Positions 16,901 through 23,106 of a DNA stretch of 64,000 nt are shown piece after piece. Location of the stretch: assembly GCF_016861785.1 (NCBI RefSeq), contig NZ_BOLS01000014.1, positions 1-64,000 of the forward strand. Direction: 5' to 3'. Position 1 is the first letter of the stretch. Each line of letters begins with the position of its first letter. The notes under the pieces are model-generated. The model searched no databases and was not told the origin of the DNA. It saw only the letters and a program-made list of their open reading frames with translations. The DNA comes from Lacticaseibacillus mingshuiensis (GTDB lineage Bacteria > Bacillota > Bacilli > Lactobacillales > Lactobacillaceae). Made by a program: the position numbers and the translations under genes.

Positions 16901-17555
16901 CCTTCAGATCGGTGAACCGCATCCGCGCCAGCATGTAGACATCCGAGTCAAAGGCGCTCGGCAGAATCACCGCATAGCCGTTCAGCTCGCCGGTACCAGC
17001 CGTGGTCTCGCCCATGTTGACCGAGGACAGGATCTCGCCGGAGGACACGAAGCCGACGATCTTGAACTTGGTGCGACGCAGGACTTTGGCGCCAGTCGCA
17101 TCGGCTTTTTCCGTGACGCGCAGGGTGTCGCCGAGCTTGTATTGGCCCTGATAATCGGCGTCCAAGGCGACTTCATTGACCGCGGTCGGCATCCGCCCGG
17201 CTTTGACGTCGTACGTCGAAATGGTGCTGGGCTTGCTGAAAAGACGGAGGCTGGTGGTTTTTCCTTGGATGGTCACATCTTTCAGATAGCCGTATTCGAC
17301 CTTCGAGGTGCCCTTCACCTCTTTGAGTTTTGTCTGGTCGCTTTGATCAAGGCCGTAATCGCCAATCACCGTCACATCCGCGACATTCAAACGGTTCGCA
17401 TAGTCGGCGCCGGTCGCCCGCATGTCGGGGCCTGCGACTTTCAGGCCGACGAGCGCAAACGACCCGATCGCCATCAAGCCCGCGATCGACAGAAACCGGC
17501 CTTTGGACTTGCCGATCGCCTGCCAAATATCTTTCCATAAAATATGCTTCGTCAC
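13980..17555 (-). CDS. FtsX-like ABC permease with a giant coiled coil
   Basis: This 1191-residue permease belongs to the FtsX/MacB class. After TM1 (residues about 20-42) an extracytoplasmic MacB-like region (to about 235) is followed by some 400 residues of Ala/Gln/Lys/Leu-rich coiled coil. That segment is built from irregular units such as LKAAKQQL, LAAAKSEL and LTATQQAY. An FtsX core with three helices follows (from DALANVFPIFLYF), then a second soluble domain and three more helices. GTG 17555 is preferred because GGTGAG lies 6 nt before it. The gene starts a few nucleotides after the ATPase gene and pairs with it; the TetR regulator is divergent. Likely exports or senses an envelope-active compound. 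Confidence 0.85.
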   Translation of the reverse strand: MTKHILWKDIWQAIGKSKGRFLSIAGLMAIGSFALVGLKVAGPDMRATGADYANRLNVADVTVIGDYGLDQSDQTKLKEVKGTSKVEYGYLKDVTIQGKTTSLRLFSKPSTISTYDVKAGRMPTAVNEVALDADYQGQYKLGDTLRVTEKADATGAKVLRRTKFKIVGFVSSGEILSSVNMGETTAGTGELNGYAVILPSAFDSDVYMLARMRFTDLKAVDPYGNTYKGRLQTHKTAIDKALKTQPKNRLAQLQTEADKTIASNQAKLDAAAKKLTDTQAKLQAARRQLDAGQAELTAKQKALTTQVTAAQKKLDDGAAQLKTAAAKLSAAKQQLAAADTKLKAGAQELAAKRAELATAQAKLTTAQKQLTNASAQLKAAKQQLTTGQQTIAKTQATLTSKKQQLTAANTQYKTGLAQLQAAVAQLEKQLAQSGLSTAQQAQLTAQLKATQAKLTATQQAYATFQSGTYDPGMAQLAAGTKQLAAAKSELAQKQNQYEASEARYQTQRTAYTQGKAKAATAQTQITQGAETLAASQQLYEKNLATYNAGLKDCQAKTAELAKGKATLATQQQSGEAQLAAAKKTLASKEQTYKKGAADFAKQAPAARAEIKSGETKLAAAKKQVKQLALPTYTAYSRREMPGGIGYKTYTTVSDIIDALANVFPIFLYFVAALVTFTTMGRFVDEERINAGTLRALGYEPKDVTRKFTVYGFAASMLGTLIGVVAGHTLLPLIVYNAYSDGFTLPRITLAFHPWVTLAAIALALLSAVLPAYLSAKGELAANAAELLLPKPPVAGSKIFLERITPLWNHMSFTHKVTARNIFRYKKRMLMTIFGVAGAVALLLTGYSVRASIGGMSQTQFGGIIHYDMIVAKNSNLTSAASREFAKQTESAAIKSTKAIHYDSLSKVAGKNNDSQAITLIVPQTTAKFDQYVETRNRKTQTTLPLKASGAIISERLANLVGAKVGDTISFKDASDVTRHVTISGITEMYMGHFMIMSRTAYEKAFATDYTTNGELVILKDRSQANVEKEAAKFMALPATAGVVQNTTLTNQIDTIVKSLNKIMLVLIIVAGLLGVVILYNLTNINVSERIRELSTIKVLGFFDNEVTMYIYRETILLTGIGILVGFGIGDVLFRYILAVVPPDEVMFNPALVGTSFLWPTLLIAMITAALGWVVSRTLKNVDMLAALKSVD

Positions 17556-17565
17556 GCTCACTCAC

Positions 17566-18276
17566 CTACCATTCAATATTCTCGATCGCCGCCGGATGCG
17601 CGTTTTGCGTGATCTGGGAGACCTTGGCGTCGCGCATGTGTATCACGCGATCCCCGATCGGCGCGATTGCCGCGTTATGCGTCACCACGATCACGGTTGA
17701 GCCGTGCTTGCGGGCCATGTCCTGAATGATCTGGAGGACCTGCTTGCCCGTCTCATAATCCAGCGCGCCGGTCGGTTCATCGCAAAGCAAGATCTTGGGA
17801 TTTTTCGCCACGGCCCGGGCGATCGCGACACGCTGTTGTTCGCCGCCAGACAGTTGCACGGGAAAATTGTCGATGCGCTTCGCCAGCCCGACGTCGATCA
17901 GCGTCTGCGTCGGGTCCTGGGCGCCTTCCACGATCTCGGAGGCCAGCTCCACATTTTCCTTAGCGGTGAGGTTCGGGACCAGGTTGTAGAACTGGAAGAC
18001 AAACCCGATGTCCGTACGCCGATATGCCGTCAGTTCACGTGAGGAAAAATGGGAGATATTCTGGCCATCGATAATGACATCCCCACTACTATTGGTGTCC
18101 ATGCCACCGAGAATATTCAAGATCGTTGACTTGCCAGCGCCGGATGCGCCGAGGATGATCGCCAGCTCCCCTTTTTCGATCTGAAAGCTGACATCGTTGT
18201 TGGCAAGAATCTCGGTCTCGCCCATTTGGTAACGTTTGGTGCTGTGCTTGACGTCGATGTAACTCATTTCGCTCAC
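17566..18276 (-). CDS. ABC transporter ATP-binding protein (MacB/LolD type)
   Basis: This 236-residue ATPase has Walker [11 protein letters not shown]-loop [14 protein letters not shown], signature [14 protein letters not shown], Walker [13 protein letters not shown] and H-loop VVTHN. The LVPNLTA and PTGALD segments are typical of the MacB/LolD/FtsE-like group that partners FtsX-type permeases. AGGAG lies 8 nt before ATG 18276. It is the first gene of the exporter pair, transcribed from a promoter that overlaps an inverted repeat facing the TetR gene. Confidence 0.93.
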   Translation of the reverse strand: MSEMSYIDVKHSTKRYQMGETEILANNDVSFQIEKGELAIILGASGAGKSTILNILGGMDTNSSGDVIIDGQNISHFSSRELTAYRRTDIGFVFQFYNLVPNLTAKENVELASEIVEGAQDPTQTLIDVGLAKRIDNFPVQLSGGEQQRVAIARAVAKNPKILLCDEPTGALDYETGKQVLQIIQDMARKHGSTVIVVTHNAAIAPIGDRVIHMRDAKVSQITQNAHPAAIENIEW

Positions 18277-18296
18277 TCCTGTTTTTTAAATAATGA

Positions 18297-18419
18297 ACAA
18301 CACGTTGATTTGTTGATGGCCCAAGTATATGATTGTCTATGGGCCAGTTGCAATAAACAGATTCACAAAACGTGTTGATTTTCGCCCAAAATGAACGCAA
18401 ATCGACAATGTGTTGTTTT
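18297..18419. promoter_or_regulatory. divergent control region, ABC exporter / TetR
   Basis: For the exporter, TTGCAA (18348-18353) and TATACT (18324-18329, minus strand) are 18 nt apart. The inverted repeat GGCCCA/TGGGCC (18318-18345) brackets the -10 and is a candidate operator. The 9-mer AACGTGTTG occurs inverted near 18300 and direct near 18369, with a relative (AATGTGTTG) near 18407 beside the TetR start. These are candidate binding sites for the regulator. Confidence 0.5.
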
Positions 18420-18437
18420 TAAAAAGGGAGTGATTGC

Positions 18438-19025
18438 GTGCCAGAAATGCGGCCGCAAACAGAAAGAAAGATCAAGCAGGTCTTTACGCACTTGATGCAG
18501 ACAAAAGGATTAAATGACCTGACCGTCAGTGACATTGCACGGGGCGCGAACATCAACCGCGGGACGTTTTACCTGCATTTCGTCGACAAATTCGCCTTGC
18601 TTGCGTATTTCGAGGACCAAACCATTGACCGCCTGACCGCGATTTTGACGGCCCCCTGTGGCGAAGCGGAAAATGCCTCGCCAATCGATTTTATTTCCCG
18701 GGACACGGTCTACCAGGCGCTGGTCTATGTGCAAGGCGACCGCGAGTTTGTGCAGGCGCTGACAAGCGATACTGGCGACCCCAAATTCGTGGCGCGCTTC
18801 AAGGGGATCCTCGCGGGATTGCTCGACGCGCAGGCCGCCAAGTCGCCCGAGTTCACCTTCAACAAGGTCGGGTTCCCGGCCGATTACGCCAGTGAGATTC
18901 TCTTATCGACGGTGGTGTCGATCATCCTCCTGTGGCTGCATAAAGGCGCGACCGAGGACCCCGCGATGATCGCCGACATGATCGACCGCTGCAAGACACT
19001 CGCGCCGGTGGAGCTGTTTCGGTGA
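18438..19025 (+). CDS. TetR-family regulator of the ABC exporter
   Basis: This 195-residue repressor has an N-terminal TetR helix-turn-helix (LTVSDIARGANINRGTFYLHF) and a C-terminal ligand-binding domain. The GTG start at 18438 follows AAAGGGAG. Divergence from the ATPase/permease pair and the repeats between them suggest it represses the exporter until a ligand binds. A shared bidirectional terminator follows. The ligand is unknown. Confidence 0.9.
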   Translation: MPEMRPQTERKIKQVFTHLMQTKGLNDLTVSDIARGANINRGTFYLHFVDKFALLAYFEDQTIDRLTAILTAPCGEAENASPIDFISRDTVYQALVYVQGDREFVQALTSDTGDPKFVARFKGILAGLLDAQAAKSPEFTFNKVGFPADYASEILLSTVVSIILLWLHKGATEDPAMIADMIDRCKTLAPVELFR

Positions 19026-19038
19026 GTGAGCTGCACGC

Positions 19039-19085
19039 AAAAAAATAGCGGTGCCGCCCCCGGTTGGGGTGGCCCGCTATTTTTT
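19039..19085. terminator. bidirectional terminator
   Basis: AAAAAATAGCGG pairs with CCGCTATTTTTT across an inner G+C-rich loop. It lies between the TetR gene and the convergent SDR gene. Confidence 0.85.
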
Positions 19086-19198
19086 GTGGCGAAGTGCTTG
19101 GCGTATGGAACCGTAATTGATTGTAGGAGACCGCTAAATAATGTTGGCGACCGCCATTGTTGTGGCGCCCTTTTTCACATGCGGCGGGCTCGGGGACA

Positions 19199-20233
19199 CT
19201 AGATCGTAAAAGGCCGTCCACTTAGCGTTTCGCCCAATGTCCAGAGCTGCTTCGCTAGGGCCGGATCGATCGACCATGGCCTGGCGCCGAATTTGGACTG
19301 GCTGTCAGCGGCCACCGCCGTGCCGATGTTGCAATCTTCAATAAACACCCCGCCCTTATCCACTAACAACGGACTGGTCGCGGCCCAGAGCACAGAGGCC
19401 GCGCCTTGGCTCGTGCTTTTGAAATAATCATACTCGGCCTGGCCGCGTCGTTTGGCCTGCAGGGCATGCCACGCACTGATCAGCCGTGTCCCCTGCAAGT
19501 CGTTCATCACCACGCCGGCCGCCCGCTGCAGGTGCGCATTTTGATTAATGAAGCGGCCCAGTCCGGTGCCTGGCACGAGTCCGGGATGCACCGCGAACGC
19601 CCGTACATCATCTTGCTTGGCGCGCCGGTCGAGGTCAACGGCAAACAAGATATCCGCCGCCTTGGATTGCGCATACGCCACCCGCGGATCATAGTCGCGC
19701 CGCTCGAAATTAGGATCGGTGAAATCGACGCCATTCCAGCTTTGGGCGCGGGAGGACACCACGACGACCCGCGCACCGGGCGTTTTTTTCAAAGCCGGAT
19801 ACAACGCGGCCGTCAGCTGAAAATGGCCGAGGTAATTGGTCGCCAATTGTGATTCGTTACCGCGGGCGTCGCGGTGCAATGGGGCAAACATAATTCCCGC
19901 GCATTCGATCAGGAGGTCAAGGCGGTCATGCTGGCGCAAAAAATCAGCCGCAAACGCCGCGATCGACTGCGCATCCATCAGATCCAGCACGCCGACTGTG
20001 GTGTGCGGCAACGCTCCCACCGCCGCTTGCGCCTTGGCCAGGGTACGAGCCGGCACCACCACTGTTGCGCCGGCTTTCACCAACGCGCGAGTGATCATCA
20101 GCCCGATGCCACTATAGCCGCCTGTGACGATGGCGACCTTTCCCGTCAGATCAACGCCGCGCATCACTTGGCGGGTCGTTGTTGTTTTCGAAAAGGGACT
20201 GGCGATCGGTACTTGCTGCGTCAACTGCGTCAT
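19199..20233 (-). CDS. short-chain dehydrogenase/reductase
   Basis: This 344-residue SDR has the nucleotide-binding TGGYSGIG at residues 37-44, ECAGIM, the catalytic Ser in VVVSSRAQ and the Tyr-Lys pair in YAQSKAADI. It resembles retinol-dehydrogenase-like SDRs, which are longer than the classical 250 residues. ATG 20233 (MTQLTQ) lies 10 nt after AAAGGAG; in-frame ATGs further upstream overlap or precede that site. It is divergent from a TetR gene with a palindrome between them, so it is probably that regulator's target. Substrate is not predictable. Confidence 0.88.
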   Translation of the reverse strand: MTQLTQQVPIASPFSKTTTTRQVMRGVDLTGKVAIVTGGYSGIGLMITRALVKAGATVVVPARTLAKAQAAVGALPHTTVGVLDLMDAQSIAAFAADFLRQHDRLDLLIECAGIMFAPLHRDARGNESQLATNYLGHFQLTAALYPALKKTPGARVVVVSSRAQSWNGVDFTDPNFERRDYDPRVAYAQSKAADILFAVDLDRRAKQDDVRAFAVHPGLVPGTGLGRFINQNAHLQRAAGVVMNDLQGTRLISAWHALQAKRRGQAEYDYFKSTSQGAASVLWAATSPLLVDKGGVFIEDCNIGTAVAADSQSKFGARPWSIDPALAKQLWTLGETLSGRPFTI

Positions 20234-20253
20234 TTTTTCCATGCTCCTTTGGC

Positions 20254-20334
20254 GTGACACTTGTCACATTCATTGGCTCATGATAGGCTCAGGTGACGCA
20301 AAAGACAAGGTGATCACGGCCAGCTGTGACAAGT
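20254..20334. promoter_or_regulatory. SDR / TetR intergenic operators
   Basis: A perfect inverted repeat GTGAC-ACTT-GTCAC (20254-20267) lies just upstream of the SDR ribosome-binding site. A related half, TGTGACAAGT (20325-20334), lies just upstream of the TetR start. Both are candidate operators of the TetR protein. Confidence 0.5.
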
Positions 20335-20348
20335 CGGGGGGAATTGTA

Positions 20349-20882
20349 ATGGCAACTTATAGTCAGGAACAACAAGAACTCAGCCGAGAAAGCCTGCAGC
20401 TGGCGCTTTTTGACCTCATGCAACACCAGGCTTTCGCCAGCATCACCGTCAGTGCGCTGGCCGCCCGCGCCGGCATCTCGCGCATGGGCTTTTACCGCAA
20501 TTACGACACCAAGGAGCAGGTGCTCAGCGACTATTTTGATCGGCGCGTCGCCCCCTTTTATGACGCGCTCTCGGCCAGCGTGGCCCAAGGACCGGCCTCG
20601 ATCAGTCAGGCCTATTTTGCCTACATCGACCGCCACAGCACACTGTTTGAGGTGCTAATTCAAAGCGGCGCGGAAAATGTGCTGATCGACCGGTTCACCT
20701 ATTACGTTGACCGCTTCTATCGTGACCATGTCAAAACCGTGCCGTTCACGGGCGACTATGCATTTTTTTGGACCAGCTTCGTGGCAGCCGGCCTTTACAA
20801 GATGACGATCGACTGGCTGAAAACCGGCAAGCGCGCCTCAGTGGCCACCTTGGCGGCGATCGCAACCAAGCTGGCGGGGTGA
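20349..20882 (+). CDS. TetR-family regulator
   Basis: This 177-residue regulator has the TetR helix-turn-helix ITVSALAARAGISRMGFYRNY and a C-terminal domain of the TetR_C group found in Lactobacillus regulators (GDYAFFWTSFVAAGLYKMTIDWL). ATG 20349 follows a GGGGG tract. It is the second TetR gene in this part of the window and is unrelated in its C-terminus to the first. It likely represses the divergent SDR gene and itself. Confidence 0.9.
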   Translation: MATYSQEQQELSRESLQLALFDLMQHQAFASITVSALAARAGISRMGFYRNYDTKEQVLSDYFDRRVAPFYDALSASVAQGPASISQAYFAYIDRHSTLFEVLIQSGAENVLIDRFTYYVDRFYRDHVKTVPFTGDYAFFWTSFVAAGLYKMTIDWLKTGKRASVATLAAIATKLAG

Positions 20883-21058
20883 CGTGACAGATAGCGCACT
20901 GGAGATATTTTTCTTAAAACAAATTTTTCCCTCTTCGGCTCTTTGGGGGCAAAAATCACGGGTATATAAAAAGAGCAACTCTTTTAACGAGAGTCGCCCA
21001 AACGTTAGCGTAAAGAGGAGCCTGAGTAACAACTCAAAAAAGCCTAGACCAAAGTGAA

Positions 21059-21181
21059 TCAATGTTTAGCGACCAAGCTTTCATAATTGTCATGAACAGA
21101 CGCGACTCGTCCTGTTGAATCAGCCATAAACCAGAAATGAAACGGTTTTCCCTCATATGAGAACTCAATATTTGACTTCAT
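21059..21181 (-). pseudogene. possible remnant of a small gene
   Basis: The stretch 20883-21281 holds no intact gene. On the minus strand a 40-codon frame (MKSNIEFSYEGK, PFHFWFMADSTGR, then VASVHDNYESLVAKH) has a protein-like composition but no ribosome-binding site, and an in-frame TAG lies 10 codons upstream. It may be the tail of a decayed gene. A small AAAAGAG/CTCTTTT hairpin near 20970-20987 also occurs here. Low certainty. Confidence 0.25.
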
Positions 21182-21281
21182 AGGTGAGGTGCGAAGGCCA
21201 AAGTCCACAACTGGACTATTGATCTATCGGGAAGCATCGATTTGCAACCCGCAGTGAGCTCGCAAACCATAATACGACGAC

Positions 21282-22313
21282 TCATTCAACCGGCAGTGTC
21301 AGTGTGAACGTACTGCCTTCCTCAAGCTGACTGGCGACAGTGATCGCGCCGCCCAGTTCGTGGGCAACCGCCTGCGCGATGTATAACCCTAATCCATGGC
21401 CCCCTGTCTTTGTGCTTCGCGAAGTTTCGGCCCGATAAAGGCGCTTAAAAACATCTTCCAGATCACTCGGTCGAATGCCGATGCCGTGATCGGTCACTGC
21501 GATCTGAAGTTGCTGGTCAGCCAGCGTTGCGGAGATCTCCAACGAACTCCCACAAGGTGAATACTTTAACGCATTATTGATCAAGTTGTAGATGATGCGG
21601 GCTATTTTATCCCGATCCGAAATAATCTTCGCGTCTGGCGGCAAAATCGACACATGGACTGATCGGGTGTCCCTATCGAGTTCAAACTGGAACTCAGATA
21701 GCGTTTCAATCAAAAGTTGGTCAATCAACACCTCTGATCTGACCAACACCGGTGGGTTAGCTTGCGTGTGTAGCGAGATGTAACTGAGCTCTTCAACTAG
21801 ATTGTTTAAACGGTCGGTTTGGCGGTCGATGGTTTGCAGATAGTCTGGCACCTCTTCGCGGGCGATGACGCCATCCAGGATTCCTTCGACAGTCGAACGA
21901 ATCGAGGTGATCGGCGTTTTAATGTCGTGGGACAATTGTGCGATCATCATATCCTTTTCATGCTCACTTTCTTTGAGTGAAGCGAAGGACGCCTCAAGGT
22001 GGGTCGACATCGTGTTGAAGTCGGCAGATAACTCGCGAAATTCAGACGGACCGATAACATCATGCACCGTATTAAAATGATTCTCAGTGATTGCCTGCGC
22101 CTGAGCCTTTAGCCGCTCCAATGACTGAAACGTTGGGCGCAACAGTAATAAGTCAACCACCGCGCCCAGCGAACTGGCAATCAACGTGATCAGTACTAAA
22201 AGAAAGCCGCTACTTTGAACAATAAACATTTTGTTGACGGCCCACACCACGGCAACGATCGTGATCAAGATCGACAAAAGGTGCCCCATCATGATCAGAT
22301 ATTTAAGCTTCAT
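21282..22313 (-). CDS. sensor histidine kinase
   Basis: This 343-residue kinase has two closely spaced N-terminal membrane helices (about residues 8-28 and 35-57) with almost no external loop, as in intramembrane-sensing kinases such as SaeS. It then has a HAMP-like linker, the dimerisation box with phospho-acceptor His129 (AQLSHDIKTPITSI), N-box NLINNALKYSP and G-boxes DHGIGI and GGHGLGLYIA. It follows the response regulator by 3 nt and is surely co-transcribed. The signal likely comes through the membrane or a partner protein. Confidence 0.93.
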   Translation of the reverse strand: MKLKYLIMMGHLLSILITIVAVVWAVNKMFIVQSSGFLLVLITLIASSLGAVVDLLLLRPTFQSLERLKAQAQAITENHFNTVHDVIGPSEFRELSADFNTMSTHLEASFASLKESEHEKDMMIAQLSHDIKTPITSIRSTVEGILDGVIAREEVPDYLQTIDRQTDRLNNLVEELSYISLHTQANPPVLVRSEVLIDQLLIETLSEFQFELDRDTRSVHVSILPPDAKIISDRDKIARIIYNLINNALKYSPCGSSLEISATLADQQLQIAVTDHGIGIRPSDLEDVFKRLYRAETSRSTKTGGHGLGLYIAQAVAHELGGAITVASQLEEGSTFTLTLPVE

Positions 22314-22316
22314 TCC

Positions 22317-23006
22317 CTATACCTCAATTTTGTAGCCTAACCCCCAAACTGTTTTGATGGTGGGCGTCTGTTCGTCACCATAAGAGCAGAGTTGGGCGCG
22401 TAACGCGTGAATATGGACATTCAAGGTGTTTGCATCTACCTCAAGATAAGCCTCGCCCCAAACAATTTGATACAGCTCCGTCTTCGAGAAAACATGTCTC
22501 GGGTTGCCAGCCAATAGCCACAGGAGTTCAAAATCCTTAGCCGTCAGATCAAGTGTTTGGCCTTTCACGGTCGCTTCGTGCGCAGTGTAGTCGACGCGCA
22601 AATTACCCAGTTGGGTCTTATCTTGCTGGCCTCGAGACCCATTGATTCTGCGTAAGATATTTCCAACGCGAAGCACCAATTCCCGAGGACTGAATGGCTT
22701 GCTGATAAAGTCGTCTGCACCAAGGTTCAGTGCAAAGATCTTATCTTGATCTGAGGTCTTGGCCGTAATAAACAAGAAAGGTTGATCCGGATTTAACAGC
22801 TGGACCTCATCAATCAGATCATAGCCATCCATATTGGGCATCATGATGTCCGTGATCACGAGGTCGACGTGTTGATGTTTAAACACGTTCAACGCCTCGG
22901 CCCCGTCTGCTGCAGTGAGCACAACATAGCCCGCGTCCTTCAAATACCGCTGATTAATTTCCATAATGGCAGATTCGTCATCTGCCAGCAAAATTGTCTG
23001 CACCAC
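22317..23006 (-). CDS. OmpR-family response regulator
   Basis: This 229-residue regulator has a receiver domain (acidic pair LADDES, phospho-acceptor Asp53 in VITDIMMPN, Lys in ITAKTS) and a C-terminal winged helix ending TIKTVWGLGYKIEV. The GTG start at 23006 lies 6 nt after AAGGAG. It lies between a cell-wall protein gene and its cognate kinase, all on the minus strand. A 29-bp near-palindrome directly upstream may be its own operator. Confidence 0.94.
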   Translation of the reverse strand: MVQTILLADDESAIMEINQRYLKDAGYVVLTAADGAEALNVFKHQHVDLVITDIMMPNMDGYDLIDEVQLLNPDQPFLFITAKTSDQDKIFALNLGADDFISKPFSPRELVLRVGNILRRINGSRGQQDKTQLGNLRVDYTAHEATVKGQTLDLTAKDFELLWLLAGNPRHVFSKTELYQIVWGEAYLEVDANTLNVHIHALRAQLCSYGDEQTPTIKTVWGLGYKIEV

Positions 23007-23027
23007 GGTTTTCTCCTTAAAAAAAGA

Positions 23028-23056
23028 ATAGTACTACACATAATGTATAATACTAT
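23028..23056. promoter_or_regulatory. 29-bp near-palindrome before the response regulator
   Basis: The outer arms ATAGTA (23028-23033) and TACTAT (23051-23056) and the inner arms ACAT/ATGT are symmetric, and only a few internal positions fail to match. It lies about 22 nt upstream of the start and overlaps the likely -10 region. It does not look like the direct repeats normally bound by OmpR-type regulators. Confidence 0.5.
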
Positions 23057-23106
23057 CCCCCAAATTCAAATTATTTTGCTTATCAATTTCCCGCTGAAGA
23101 CCCGCT

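Noticed and set aside
13896-17540. Long plus-strand open frames (for example 13896-15263 and 16407-17540)
   Set aside because: They are antisense to the coiled-coil permease; composition is an artefact of the Ala/Gln/Lys-rich codons.
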